In this document: positions 8,199 to 16,989 of the stretch, one piece after another | Numbering within the stretch: the stretch's first letter is position 1 | Layout of the letters: every line of letters starts with the position of its first letter | Assembly: GCF_027924405.1 (NCBI RefSeq) | Contig: NZ_AP026978.1 | Location: 3,844,001-3,908,000 of the forward strand | DNA length: 64,000 bases | Direction: 5' to 3' | Origin: Nocardia sputorum | GTDB taxonomy: Bacteria > Actinomycetota > Actinomycetes > Mycobacteriales > Mycobacteriaceae | Notes under the pieces: model-generated | What the model saw: only the letters and a program-made list of their open reading frames with translations | The model's database searches: none | Told to the model about the DNA's origin: nothing | Made by a program: the position numbers and the translations under genes

Positions 8199-10451
8199 TT
8201 GTGGCTGAGCGCCTTTCCGGATGCGCACGTGTCGGGGTCTGATGTCGCAGCCGGTGCGTATGCCTGGTTTCGACGAGCGGTAGACGAGATAGATCCGCGG
8301 ATCTGGGAGTCCTGGTGGACCTCGCTCGAGCGGCGGGTGAACGACGGAACCGACGTGATGTGGCACGAACCGTGGCCGCACGACTACTGGGTTGCCCAGG
8401 GGGTCCGGTACTCCGTGATCGGCTTCGCGATGCAAACCTGGAGTCAGCGCGGCCCCTTGGACGACTGGCCGCTACTGGAAGCCGAGCCGACGGGTTTGGT
8501 TCCACCCGGCCTCGGCCGGACATCGAACTCCGCTGCCCTCGACGAGGTGCTCACCGGCGCGGAGCCCCTCGCCGACCGGCGGGCGGAGTGCCTCACTCGG
8601 CTCATTCCGATCCTTCGCGAAGAGCCAGGTGCGGCCGGACAACCGTCACAGCGGCTGCTGCAAGCGGAGTTCGTTCGCGCCTGGCTGAGTTCGATCACCG
8701 GTAGTGCGCTCACAGGCCTCCTCTTCGCCGAGACCACCGACGCCGACCTGCTCTATCGAGCGACATTGCAACGACTCGAACAAGTGCTGGACATCGTGGA
8801 GTGGACAGACCAGCCGCAGATCGACCTCGCCCGCGCCGTCGAGGCCTGGTATGCGGCGGAATGGCGCGACCAGCAACCGAATCTCGTTCCCACGCAGCAG
8901 GGACAACCCATCTGGTGGCAGGACCACTGGTACTGGTTGGGTCAGACATGGGAGCACGACGCCCTGCGCGCGGCCATACGCCTCGTCGCCGAACTCCTGG
9001 TCTGTCCGCCGATCGTGGCCGCTGTCGGCTTCGTGGCCACCAGGGACGATCCCGTGCAGGCACTCGGCTTGTGCGTCCTGCGCCGTTACGCCCTGGGACT
9101 GCGGGCCCTGGCCTGGCTCGAGGAGGCGATCTCGCATCCGTGGCAAGACGTCCGGCCGGCAGACGTCGTCCTCTACGCATTCAGCGCTGTCGCCCCGTGG
9201 TGGCCGCGCCCCTCGCTAGCGCTCAGCCACAGATCCGGCGATGTCAAACCGACGCTGATGACGCTCGGCCTCTGGGGCGCCGCCCACGTGTCCATCGACG
9301 CGGTGACGGTCCCGGCGGGTGAAACCAACACCGCAATGGTGTGGCGCCTCTTCGCCGCAGCACCGGTGATCGCTCGCGTGCGCTCGGAGCGATACGCCGC
9401 GAGTCTGTGGTGCAGACGTGAGGCGGAGCTGACGCAATATCTCCGGGATCGTTCCGACTTCCTCCGCGGCCGTGTCGTCGCGGATCTCACCGTCTCCGGC
9501 TTGACGGCGGTCGATCGCGAATTCGCGGCCCGGCAACTGCTCTCGGTGCGGTCGGGGCGGCGAACGCCCGACTTCCCGCCCAACACCCTTGTACTGGATG
9601 TACCGAGTCTTCCGCGCGTGCTCATCGACGTATTCGCGGCAGTGAGCACCTTACGGCTGCTGATCGGCCTCCTCCGCGACGTGGATACGGTCAATCGCAT
9701 CGCCGACGACTTGTTCACCGATCAGCTCATCACTCTTCCGGCGCCGACCAACCACCCGATGGGTTGGGCGATGCACCGCGCGGCTTTTCGGGCATTGCCG
9801 CGGTACGGACGCAAGCACCAGCGATCGCCGGTGCGTCTGACCCGGGGCTATCCTCCTTCGGAGTTCGCGCTGGACTTCGCCGAGGTCGTCGACCGAGTAC
9901 CCGATCTGAGCCGGCGCCAGAACGCAGATACCGACCTGTTGGCCGCGTTGGAGTGGAACCGTGAGATCCGCCGCTGGTTTTCGGACCGTTGGCAATCGCA
10001 GCGCGTGGTCATCGACTGCCGACCGCTGGACGCGAGAACATTCGCCGACGACCCCAGCCACGCCATCAAACGCGGCATGCTGCAACTGCGCACCGAGGCC
10101 ATCGTCTTCCTCACCCAGCACGCCGACCAGGCGGCGGACACCTGGCCCGCGATCAGGGATGTCGACCTACCGATCCTCACCGTCTACCTGCCCGACCAAC
10201 TGAGATGGCTCGGCCAGGCATTCATGCTGCCGACATGGATCGCCGCCTACTGCTCCCTCCCCACCCTCGAGTTCGCGCCAAGCCTCGTCGACGCGATGTT
10301 CACCGCCCTTGCCGACCAGTTCGCGGCCAACCCCGGCCTGCCTGCGCCACAACACTATTCCGACGTCTTCGCGGTCGATGCCGGGCCGGGCAGCCCGCTG
10401 TACGAAACAGTGGAACTCGCTCGCGAACTCGACGAAGAGCCACCATCCTGA
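8199..10451 (+). CDS. Large protein of unknown function
   Basis: I do not recognise this 750-residue protein. It is acidic to neutral, very rich in tryptophan (for example ESWWTSLERR, WHEPWPHDYW, WWQDHWYWLGQTWEHD) and in leucine/alanine-rich helices, with no signal peptide and no convincing membrane span. An arginine-rich central part (about 350-480) is followed by a C-terminal region with aspartate-rich stretches and YSDVFAVDAGPG. No nucleotide-binding, protease or nuclease motif stands out. Codon bias matches the genome, so it is a real gene. The start is uncertain: TTG 8199 gives the longest form and GTG 8229 is an alternative. It is monocistronic and divergent from the fucosidase operon. 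Confidence 0.75.
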   Translation: MWLSAFPDAHVSGSDVAAGAYAWFRRAVDEIDPRIWESWWTSLERRVNDGTDVMWHEPWPHDYWVAQGVRYSVIGFAMQTWSQRGPLDDWPLLEAEPTGLVPPGLGRTSNSAALDEVLTGAEPLADRRAECLTRLIPILREEPGAAGQPSQRLLQAEFVRAWLSSITGSALTGLLFAETTDADLLYRATLQRLEQVLDIVEWTDQPQIDLARAVEAWYAAEWRDQQPNLVPTQQGQPIWWQDHWYWLGQTWEHDALRAAIRLVAELLVCPPIVAAVGFVATRDDPVQALGLCVLRRYALGLRALAWLEEAISHPWQDVRPADVVLYAFSAVAPWWPRPSLALSHRSGDVKPTLMTLGLWGAAHVSIDAVTVPAGETNTAMVWRLFAAAPVIARVRSERYAASLWCRREAELTQYLRDRSDFLRGRVVADLTVSGLTAVDREFAARQLLSVRSGRRTPDFPPNTLVLDVPSLPRVLIDVFAAVSTLRLLIGLLRDVDTVNRIADDLFTDQLITLPAPTNHPMGWAMHRAAFRALPRYGRKHQRSPVRLTRGYPPSEFALDFAEVVDRVPDLSRRQNADTDLLAALEWNREIRRWFSDRWQSQRVVIDCRPLDARTFADDPSHAIKRGMLQLRTEAIVFLTQHADQAADTWPAIRDVDLPILTVYLPDQLRWLGQAFMLPTWIAAYCSLPTLEFAPSLVDAMFTALADQFAANPGLPAPQHYSDVFAVDAGPGSPLYETVELARELDEEPPS

Positions 10452-10828
10452 CCGAAAATCGGGCACCCTCACCGACCCCGCAACCGGGTAACAGCTCCGG
10501 CTCAGGCGCACAGCGCCGAAGTGTGGCCCAGCAATACCGCACGTCCGACGCTTCACCTGAATCCCGCAATCGCTCTACGTGCGGCTCTGCACCAGGTGCG
10601 GGCTGAATACCGGCGGGAAGTTGTCACCGATGTCCGCGCGCTCAGCGAGCGGTCCGGAGGATCGGCCTTGATGCCGCCGCTGGTGCTGGGCCCGGCTTCG
10701 GTGTGGCACGTCTGCCGGTGGATCGATTTCGCCGCTCCGGTGTTCCCCACGGTGCGGGGCGTTTCGGGTGGATTCTCATGGTGCGTGGGGCGAGGCGGTC
10801 GGCGAACGCCCTGCCGGTGAGCGTGGTG
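10452..10828. other. Gap with no firmly supported gene
   Basis: This 377-base interval lies between the convergent 750-residue gene and the NmrA-like gene. A plus-strand frame over 10521-10820 has moderate G/C-ending codons (for example LHQVRAEYRREVVTDVRALS), but I recognise no family, and I see no good ribosome site. It may be a remnant or a small unknown gene. No strong terminator hairpin was found. Confidence 0.25.
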
Positions 10829-11644
10829 TCAGTCGGCAGTGAAACGCGGGGCATTGTCGGCGGCCCAGCGGGCGAAGGTTGTCGCGGGTCGGCCGGTGAC
10901 ATCCTGGACGCTGGTGACGGGCAGGGCCTGAGGAGGCACGTCGAAACTGGTGAGGACGTTGTCGACGTACCACGTTGCGGTGTCGCCCATGGTGGGGGTA
11001 AGCGCAGCGATAGTGTCCTCGCGCGTGGATTGCCGGAACGTGATGTCGCGGCCCAGTGCCTCCGCGAGGTGTCGGACGAGATCGGTGCGGGTGAGGATCT
11101 CCGGTCCCGCCAGTGGGTAGGCCCGGCCGAGATGAGTGTCGCTCAGCAGGGTGGTGGCGGCGACGGCGGCGATGTCGTCCATGGCGATCGGTGCGCTCGC
11201 GGCGTCGGGCCGCGGCTCCAGCACCGCACCGGTCTCGCGGATCTGGCGCGACCAGATCAGCGTGTTCTCCATGAAATCGCCGGGCCATAGATGAGTCCAG
11301 GCCAGGCCGCTGTCCTCGACAGCCGTGCAGACGCTGCCCCACCAGCTCTCCGGTTCACCGGACAGGTCGACGACGTGCCGCACACCGGCCGCGCGGGCCA
11401 GCGCGAGCACCTCGGTGACGCTGTCGGGTGTGGGCGCCAGATACATCCGCTCTACCCCTGAAAGCGCGGCGGGCAAGGTGTCCGGTCGCCGCAAGTAACC
11501 CTCGGCCACCTGCACCGCGGCCGGAAGCGCGGCCTTCCGCGGGTTGTTGGTGAGCGCGCGAATATCGGTGGCTCCCAATTCGAGCAGGTGGTCGACAACC
11601 TTGCGGCCGATGTTTGCGGTGGCCCCGGTTACCAGGATGGTCAT
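10829..11644 (-). CDS. NmrA-like NAD(P)-binding protein
   Basis: Rossmann-fold protein of 271 residues. The N-terminus ILVTGATANIGRKVVDHLL carries the GxxGxxG dinucleotide motif, followed by DIRALTNNPRKA, a basic loop consistent with NADP(H). The catalytic YxxxK of classical SDRs is absent, as in NmrA/quinone reductase 2-like or redox-sensor members of this superfamily. The C-terminal half (GRAYPLAGPEILTRTDLVRHLAEALG) is typical of these proteins. The ATG at 11644 has GAGAGGG five bases upstream. It follows a 75-residue gene on the same strand by 112 bases and may share its transcript. The physiological role is unknown. Confidence 0.88.
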   Translation of the reverse strand: MTILVTGATANIGRKVVDHLLELGATDIRALTNNPRKAALPAAVQVAEGYLRRPDTLPAALSGVERMYLAPTPDSVTEVLALARAAGVRHVVDLSGEPESWWGSVCTAVEDSGLAWTHLWPGDFMENTLIWSRQIRETGAVLEPRPDAASAPIAMDDIAAVAATTLLSDTHLGRAYPLAGPEILTRTDLVRHLAEALGRDITFRQSTREDTIAALTPTMGDTATWYVDNVLTSFDVPPQALPVTSVQDVTGRPATTFARWAADNAPRFTAD

Positions 11645-11756
11645 CTGCACCCTCTCCGGTGTGGATCGCTGAACAACCCATCCTGCACCCTGAGGCGCCC
11701 AGGAGCCGCGCCGCCGGCGTCGATGTCTGCCCGGGCTCCGGTTTCGGCACAGGCGG

Positions 11757-11984
11757 CTAGGCGCGTTGTTCGACATCCAGGACGTACTCGAGGTCGCGGA
11801 TGCGGTCGGCGGCTTCCGACGAGCACAAGATGACGACGCGATCGGCGCCGCAGAGTTCGACGGGCTCGGCGTCGACGGTCTGCAGCCAGTCGAAGAACGC
11901 GCCTCGAACCCCCTTCGGTGTCGCACTTTCGTCGCGTAGGCAGGGGTCGAGACGAACGAGGTAGGTACGGTGTCGCGCCGCCAT
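11757..11984 (-). CDS. Small protein of unknown function (75 aa)
   Basis: A 75-residue frame starts at an ATG preceded by GGAGGAGAG, one of the strongest ribosome sites in the window, which supports it as a real gene. The sequence (LVRLDPCLRDESATPKGVRG, then DRVVILCSSEAADRIRDLEY) suggests a small alpha/beta fold without membrane segments. It has two cysteines and no recognisable motif. It lies directly upstream of the NmrA-like gene on the same strand. Confidence 0.65.
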   Translation of the reverse strand: MAARHRTYLVRLDPCLRDESATPKGVRGAFFDWLQTVDAEPVELCGADRVVILCSSEAADRIRDLEYVLDVEQRA

Positions 11985-12118
11985 GACGCTCTCCTCCCAT
12001 CCTCCGGGCCGCTGCCATGTCGCAGTGGCGTACCGCGATTTCCGAACGCTCGCCTTTTGCGCTGCGCAGACGTGATACCCAGTTCGGGCGGTCGCACGCC
12101 AAGAAAGCTGTCCTGGGC

Positions 12119-12427
12119 CTACTGCCGCTCGGTGTGGTGGTGCACCGCGGGCGCCACCCAGGTGGCGAGGTTGCGGCGTAACCCGGCACCGGAGCGGGGC
12201 GGACGGCCGGGGTCGATGACGAAGGACTGCACGATGCGCGGCATGTGTTCGACGAGTTCATCGAGGCGGTCGTCGTCGATGCCCGCCCTTGCCCAGTCCA
12301 CGGCCATGTTCGAGCACGGCGCGGCACACTCGTCGCGGCCCCCGAACTGATCGCAACCGGGGGCACGTGGCCGACACGAGGGCGGAGGGCGGTCGCGCCG
12401 TGCCCGCTCGGTTGATCCATGGGTCAC
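12119..12427 (-). CDS. Possible small protein downstream of the carboxypeptidase
   Basis: A 102-codon frame starts at GTG 12427, 19 bases after the stop of the D,D-carboxypeptidase gene, with GGGAG about nine bases upstream. The N-terminal 30 residues look non-native (arginine/proline-rich), but from CDQFGGRDECAAPC onward the sequence looks protein-like (WARAGIDDDRLDELVEHMPR). It has several cysteines. I do not recognise it; it could be a cotranscribed unknown gene or a fragment of a lost gene. Confidence 0.4.
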   Translation of the reverse strand: MTHGSTERARRDRPPPSCRPRAPGCDQFGGRDECAAPCSNMAVDWARAGIDDDRLDELVEHMPRIVQSFVIDPGRPPRSGAGLRRNLATWVAPAVHHHTERQ

Positions 12428-12445
12428 CGAGCCGGTCTCCCGGCG

Positions 12446-13360
12446 CTAACCGATCGGCAGCACGCTCAGGATCGGGTGGTAGGCCCAGTTCAACATGCGC
12501 TCGGCGTCGTCCTTCGCGGCGACGTCGCTGTCGGCCGAGCTGTGCAGAACCACACCGATCAGCGGTATTCCCGCCCTGACGGTCTCGAACAACAGGCACG
12601 TTCCCGCGGCGTCGGTCCATCCGGTTTTGATGCCGACTGTGCCGGGATAGTCGCGCAGCAGCCGGTTCGTGGTCTGCCAGAGGTGAGCGCGGTTGCCCGG
12701 TCCGGCGGGCACGTGATAGCTCTGCGCGCTGACGATCTCACGAAACACCGGCAGACTCATCGCGCGCAGGCCGAGTGCCAGCAGGTCCGCCGGGGTGGAG
12801 TAGGTGGAGTGGTCGGTGGGGATGGGAAGTCCGCTCGGATCGGTGAAATGTGTTCCTGCCAGGCCCATGTGAAGCGCGGTGTCGTTCATCTCGGCGATGA
12901 AGCCGTCTTGGCCGGGCCCGTAGGCTTCGGCGAGGGTGTAGGCGGCGTCACAGCCGGACGGCAGCAGCATCGCGTACAGGAGTTGTCGTGCGGTGAGCAC
13001 CTCGCCGAGGACCAGGCCCGCGTTGCTTCCGTCGTGCTCGGTGCAATAGGCGATGGCTTCACGCGGCACGGTGATGACTCGGTCGAGGTCGCCGGCATTG
13101 ATCACGACCAGTGCCGTCATCACCTTCGTGATACTGGCTATCGGGACCGAGGTGTGCGGCTGCCGGGACCACAGCACCGTGCCCGTGATCCCGTCCGCCA
13201 ATATGGCTCCCGACGCCCGCACTCCGTCCGGCTCAGAAGTCAGCCAGGGCAACCGAAGATGGACCTCTCCTGCGGCGGGAGCGGCCACGACGCTGTGACC
13301 GGCCACCACGATCAGCGCCCCGAATACGACACACCGCAACAACCGGGCAAATGTACGCAT
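12446..13360 (-). CDS. D-alanyl-D-alanine carboxypeptidase (DacB/PBP5-like)
   Basis: Penicillin-binding peptidase of the S11 family, 304 residues, which trims terminal D-alanine from peptidoglycan stem peptides. A signal sequence or membrane anchor (RLLRCVVFGALIVVAGHSVVA) begins at the ATG at 13360. The three active-site motifs are present: SxxK in IASITKV, the second-motif serine in LLPSGCDAA (SGC, common in actinobacterial members) and KTG in VGIKTGWTDAAG. The frame opens 26 codons further upstream, but those residues precede the signal peptide and look non-coding. No C-terminal amphipathic anchor typical of enterobacterial PBP5 is seen, so the protein is either released or held by its N-terminus. 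Confidence 0.9.
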   Translation of the reverse strand: MRTFARLLRCVVFGALIVVAGHSVVAAPAAGEVHLRLPWLTSEPDGVRASGAILADGITGTVLWSRQPHTSVPIASITKVMTALVVINAGDLDRVITVPREAIAYCTEHDGSNAGLVLGEVLTARQLLYAMLLPSGCDAAYTLAEAYGPGQDGFIAEMNDTALHMGLAGTHFTDPSGLPIPTDHSTYSTPADLLALGLRAMSLPVFREIVSAQSYHVPAGPGNRAHLWQTTNRLLRDYPGTVGIKTGWTDAAGTCLLFETVRAGIPLIGVVLHSSADSDVAAKDDAERMLNWAYHPILSVLPIG

Positions 13361-13618
13361 AGCCGCATTCTGCCGTGTGCCTCCGCCGATCAGCGGGATT
13401 TCACCGTCCGAATTGAGGTGCCGCTCCAGCGACAGCATGCAACCGGCTAATCCAGCATCCTCGGGACCGGAGGGGTGTCGCGTGGGGCCGCTCCCTCGGC
13501 ATGACGAGGTGTTCGCAGTACCCGTGCCGGGTGATGTTCCCGGCTTACCGGCAGGTGCTGGACTGCGCCGCGAATCCCCCTTCAGGTGGAGGAATTCGCG
13601 CGGCCAGGTTACCGGAGT

Positions 13619-13795
13619 TCATACCATCTCGGGCGCGCGTCGGCAGTGGAAGAATGTCTGGATCACCGTGCGCACCAGGCCGAATAGCGTCCACAAGCCG
13701 ACCAACCGAGCGTCGCCGAGGAACGCGAACGGATCGCGCTGCGGGGGTGCTGGACCGGCAGCCCACCACAGACTGTTGGCCGGCCGCTCCGACAC
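13619..13795 (-). CDS. Possible 58-residue protein
   Basis: A short frame from GTG 13795 to TGA 13619 has the G/C-ending codon pattern of real genes here (most third positions are G or C), unlike the other frames over the same bases. The peptide runs PANSLWWAAGPAPPQRDPFA, then a hydrophobic LVGLWTLFGLVRTVIQTFFH and a basic tail. It could be a small membrane-associated protein. In-frame sequence upstream to about 13870 is also protein-like (PRPEVRRSDAPGNPRFCGYA), so the true start may be earlier. No homologue is recalled. Confidence 0.4.
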   Translation of the reverse strand: MSERPANSLWWAAGPAPPQRDPFAFLGDARLVGLWTLFGLVRTVIQTFFHCRRAPEMV

Positions 13796-13985
13796 CCTGG
13801 TGTCCGCCTCGGATGCGTAGCCGCAGAAGCGGGGGTTGCCGGGCGCATCCGATCGACGAACTTCGGGCCGGGGCTTCGTTTCTCACGTAGGCATCGGTAG
13901 GCAGAGAGACCGCGGCGGCCGGTCGCGGGCCAACTTGGAGCAAATCCTGGTCGCCGACCGCCGCCGAGCTTTAGAGTTATCGGCT

Positions 13986-14474
13986 ATGGGTGGTAGGCAT
14001 CGGAAGGATCGGGAGCGGAGCAGCATCGACTTCGCGGCGGTCGCTCGTGTCGCCGCCGCGTCGCGGCGTGATCCGGAAAGCCCGACCGCGCGTGCAGGAT
14101 TCGCTGTTCGTGCGCTGGCCGCACAGCCGGAGGTTCCGGGGTGGATCGTGTGGCTGTATGAACACGCGGGTGAGCAGTTGGCGCGGTTGGAATACCAATC
14201 GCATTACCCGCTGGACTACGGCGGTCCGGGAGTTCGCACGAGCGAGGAATGGCTGATCACGCAACGCGCCTATCTCGCCGAGCGGTCGGCTCGCGCGGTG
14301 GAGCGGGCGCGCCGCTTCCACGGGGACCGTCCCGGCGTCGTCTACGCCCATGGTCCGGAATTGCCCGATGACGAGGAGTTCTACGCAGCCCTCGAGGCAG
14401 GGCGGGAATGGACCGGGCATTGGTATTCCCGCGACCCGGTGGAAGCGTGGGACTGCGCGGGGGTGCCGGCCTGA
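13986..14474 (+). CDS. Conserved-looking protein of unknown function (162 aa)
   Basis: A 162-residue protein starting at the ATG at 13986. It has a basic N-terminus (MGGRHRKDRERSSIDFAAVA), a helical middle with WIVWLYEHAGEQLARLEY, and an acidic aromatic C-terminus (PDDEEFYAALEAGREWTGHW). Codon bias supports coding. There is no signal peptide, membrane span or recognisable catalytic motif. The frame extends upstream to 13836, but those residues look non-coding. I cannot assign a function. Confidence 0.6.
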   Translation: MGGRHRKDRERSSIDFAAVARVAAASRRDPESPTARAGFAVRALAAQPEVPGWIVWLYEHAGEQLARLEYQSHYPLDYGGPGVRTSEEWLITQRAYLAERSARAVERARRFHGDRPGVVYAHGPELPDDEEFYAALEAGREWTGHWYSRDPVEAWDCAGVPA

Positions 14475-14530
14475 CCGAATCGGTGCAGGCCGAGCCCACA
14501 TGAGCCCCTTTGGGGCCCCGGGGGGTGGAG

Positions 14531-14559
14531 GGCGCCCACCCCCCGGGTGGGTGGGCACC
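14531..14559. terminator. GC-rich hairpin after the 162-residue gene
   Basis: GGCGCCCACCC (14531-14541) and GGGTGGGCACC (14549-14559) form an 11-bp stem with one G-T pair in one orientation and a 7-base loop. A second related run (GGGGGTGGGCACC) follows within 20 bases. There is no T-tract, as is common for actinobacterial terminators. It lies 57 bases after the gene stop and may end transcription; it could also be a dispersed GC-rich repeat. The remaining gap from 14475 to 14816 shows no gene. Confidence 0.45.
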
Positions 14560-14816
14560 CGCAGGGGGTGGGCACCGTGCACCCAACTCGGACCGTAGCG
14601 CCTTCGGGTCGGCTACGAGGCGATTCGACAGCGGCGTCAAGCGGGGCACGACGTTGTCCTTACCTGATCTCACGAACGTAGGTCGCCACTGCCTGCGGAA
14701 ACGACCTCCATCAGCCACATCCGCCCGTCGTACTCCACCACAGTGACCGGGTTGCGCCGAGCCAGGCCGGCTCGGCGCCCCCGCTCAGGCTCTCCACCAC
14801 CGTTCACGCCGTCGAT

Positions 14817-15136
14817 TTACCGCTGCTGCCAGTGGGCTGGAATCGGATACAGCCAAGTCAGTGCCGCGAGGCTCTTGTCGAGATACCTCCGCAGCCCGTG
14901 CTCGAGCCCGTAAGCCATATCCTCCAGCACGCTGCACCTGGCATAGAAAGCAGCACGCGCCCGGATCGCCCGCAAGGCGTGCGCACTGGTCCGGTAATTG
15001 TCCAATGCCATGTCCAGAGCGCGACGTTGTCCTCCCCCTCCCCGAGCAGCGCTACCGAGTCGATCCGATAGTCGGGCAGTTGCGCGGCCACAACGTCCCG
15101 GACGTCTACGGCACGATCGCCGTCGCGAATTCCCAT
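14817..15136 (-). pseudogene. Internally deleted aminoglycoside-phosphotransferase-like gene
   Basis: The two ends of an APH-family kinase are joined with the middle missing. The 5' part (from ATG 15136) encodes VVAAQLPDYRIDSVALLGEG, then EDNVA, the typical N-lobe start. After about 38 codons the frame changes near 15011-15030, and the 3' part encodes AFYARCSVLEDMAYGLEHGL, then RRYLDKSLAALTWLYP, the typical C-terminal helices. The whole central part, including the catalytic HGD and Mg-binding DFG-type motifs, is gone (roughly 180-200 residues compared with family members of about 290). The product cannot be an active kinase, so it should not be read as a resistance gene. Confidence 0.75.
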
Positions 15137-15290
15137 GGCACGACTCTAGAACCCTCGAATCCGCCCTCCTCGGGCCCGGATGTTCCGCGATCCGCCAACC
15201 GGCACGGCTCGCCGAGCAACTGCCTCGGCTTCGAAGAACGACCGGCGGGGGCTGTCGGCCTCTCCAGCCGAGGGCTCCTGCATCCGTCCA

Positions 15291-15728
15291 TCACCGGGAA
15301 GACGAGCACCGATGTTCGGTGTCGCGCGGCTCGGCGCAGACGGTGAACACGGGAAACCGGTCTTCCCGGGGATGCGGCTGGAAGTGGACGCGCACCGTGT
15401 CTCCCTGGATCGGGGGGATGTCCCCTTCGATGGAGGTGTAGACCCACGGGCCCTCGTCGAGTTCGACGATGGCGATCGTCAACGGCACCAGTTCGCCGCG
15501 CCGGTCGGACGGAGCCCGATCCACTACCCGCCACGACACGATGGAACCGCCGCCGGACGACGGTACGCGCACGAGGTCGTCGGATCCGCACGACGAGCAC
15601 CCGGCCGTGATCGGCGCCAGCAGCTTGTCGCAGCTCGCGCAGCGGCGAATCATCAACGTGTCATTCGCGCGCTCGGCGATGCCGTCGCCGACGACGGTCG
15701 CGCCGTCCTTCGTATCGTGTGCGTACAT
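15291..15728 (-). CDS. DUF35 zinc-ribbon/OB-fold protein
   Basis: A 145-residue protein with the two-part architecture of acyl-CoA-associated OB-fold proteins: a rubredoxin-like zinc ribbon with CASC (about 30-33) and CSSC (about 44-47), followed by an OB-fold beta barrel (SIVSWRVVDRAP, then LVPLTIAIVELDEGPWVYTS). Family members usually partner thiolases or HMG-CoA synthase-like enzymes and help hold acyl-CoA. Here no thiolase is adjacent, so it is an orphan member. An AT-rich stretch upstream (15795-15835) probably holds its promoter. Confidence 0.88.
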   Translation of the reverse strand: MYAHDTKDGATVVGDGIAERANDTLMIRRCASCDKLLAPITAGCSSCGSDDLVRVPSSGGGSIVSWRVVDRAPSDRRGELVPLTIAIVELDEGPWVYTSIEGDIPPIQGDTVRVHFQPHPREDRFPVFTVCAEPRDTEHRCSSSR

Positions 15729-15906
15729 TGCGATCCTCCGCGAAAGAGTGCCGGTAGGTTTCCCTCCAGAGTGGTCCGGTCGGCGCGTCGCGGCGACGGT
15801 CGAATTACCTACGACATACCTATTTTTTTCCGGGCGCCCGCCGCGGCACCTAGCGCGCGGGTGGCATTTCCGCCCACTGACCCGGGGTAATCATCTCGGC
15901 GCCCCG

Positions 15907-16374
15907 TCAGGGCTCGAGATCGACCACACCTTTGCCGCTCGGGATATCGAGCGGCACCGAGACCTGGTCGTGGGCGATCAACCAGGTGCCGTCGATCCTC
16001 CGCATGCCGTAGGTGACCCGGACCCACATACCGGTCGTTGCCGCTCCGTCTTGCAGTGTGCCGCTCAGACGAGCGAAGGCGTGCCCGAATGCCACGTCAC
16101 CGCCCACGGTGAACGTCAGATCGCGAACCTCATAGGTCACACTCGCGAAGAACAAGAACACTCTCGCCCAGTTCTCCAGTTTCGCCGCTATTCCGACATG
16201 CTGGAGTGGCGGCTCGACATCGAAGGACACGACGTCGGCTGTGTAGCACTGCTTCAGTGTTTCGAGATCCTTGGCTCGCAGTGCTTCGACCACCTTGTCG
16301 ATTTGCCGGCGGAGCTCGGCGTCATCCGCCTCGATGCGGTCGGCGGGTGATTGGAAGTCGTCGGATTCGGTCAT
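15907..16374 (-). CDS. SnoaL/NTF2-like protein
   Basis: A 155-residue cone-shaped NTF2-like protein: ELRRQIDKVVEALRAKDLET, LKQCYTADVVSFDVEPPLQH, the strands VTYEVRDLTFTVGGDVAFGH and the closing GTWLIAHDQVSVP. These folds serve as ketosteroid isomerase-like or polyketide cyclase-like enzymes or as ligand-binding domains; the catalytic identity cannot be read from sequence. The ATG at 16374 has GAGGAG upstream. The gene begins 10 bases after the FMN reductase stop, so the two form an operon, divergent from a sigma factor that itself ends in a SnoaL-like domain. Confidence 0.85.
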   Translation of the reverse strand: MTESDDFQSPADRIEADDAELRRQIDKVVEALRAKDLETLKQCYTADVVSFDVEPPLQHVGIAAKLENWARVFLFFASVTYEVRDLTFTVGGDVAFGHAFARLSGTLQDGAATTGMWVRVTYGMRRIDGTWLIAHDQVSVPLDIPSGKGVVDLEP

Positions 16375-16384
16375 GGTCGGCTCC

Positions 16385-16969
16385 TCAGGAATCGATGAGC
16401 GTGGTTTCGGCGCCCGCCCGCAGCGGCGCGAGCGCGGCGCTCCAGGCGAGGACCTGATCCAGCGTCTTGTGCAAGGCCGCGACATGGTGGTCGCGCGGTG
16501 TGAAGGTCGTGTGGTTCTCGAAATCGGTGAGCACCGAGAGCGCGACCTGATAGCCCACGTCGGCCATGCCCAGCGTGCCGCATACCGTCCGCAGCTGCAC
16601 CACGGCGCGGGCGCCGCCGCTCACGCCGTAGGAAACGAAGCCGACCGCCTTGTCGGTCCATTCCGCGAACAGGTGGTCGATGGCGTTCTTCAGCACCCCG
16701 GGGGCGCCGCCGTTGTATTCCGGGGTCACCATCAAGAAGCCGTCGAACGGGGCGATCCGCTCGGCCCAGGCGCGGGTGTGGTCATGGGTCGATGGACCGA
16801 ACATCGGCGGCACGGGCTCGTCCAGATGGGGCAGCGGGTGGTCGCGCAGATCGACCAGTTCGAACTCGGCGTCGCCGCGCTGCGATGCCGTATCCAGCAC
16901 CCACTGCGCGACCTGCGGGCCTTTGCGGTTGGGCCGGGTGCTGCCGAGGATGATGCCGATTCTGGTCAT
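16385..16969 (-). CDS. NADPH-dependent FMN reductase
   Basis: Flavodoxin-fold reductase of 194 residues. The FMN phosphate loop GSTRPNRKGPQVAQW is at the N-terminus and the flavin-stacking TPEYNGGAPGVLKNAIDHLF motif is near residues 80-100. Such enzymes reduce free or bound flavins, quinones or azo compounds with NAD(P)H. The start at 16969 has AGGAGTGGG upstream; the 16-codon upstream extension is not protein-like. It is the first gene of a two-gene operon with the SnoaL-like protein and is divergent from the sigma factor at 17104, which may drive it, as ECF41-type sigma factors are usually encoded beside an oxidoreductase or similar target gene. Confidence 0.92.
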   Translation of the reverse strand: MTRIGIILGSTRPNRKGPQVAQWVLDTASQRGDAEFELVDLRDHPLPHLDEPVPPMFGPSTHDHTRAWAERIAPFDGFLMVTPEYNGGAPGVLKNAIDHLFAEWTDKAVGFVSYGVSGGARAVVQLRTVCGTLGMADVGYQVALSVLTDFENHTTFTPRDHHVAALHKTLDQVLAWSAALAPLRAGAETTLIDS

Positions 16970-16989
16970 TTTTCCCACTCCTGCTTTGC

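Noticed and set aside
10521..10820. 99-codon ORF after the 750-residue gene
   Set aside because: Some coding-like bias but no clear start signal or family; kept only as a note in the gap entry.
14531..14580. G-rich run as a possible quadruplex or REP family element
   Set aside because: Only one copy was noticed in the window and no matching copies were seen elsewhere; a plain terminator hairpin is simpler.
14817..15136. Functional aminoglycoside resistance gene
   Set aside because: The catalytic middle is absent and the frame is broken, so no active kinase can be made.
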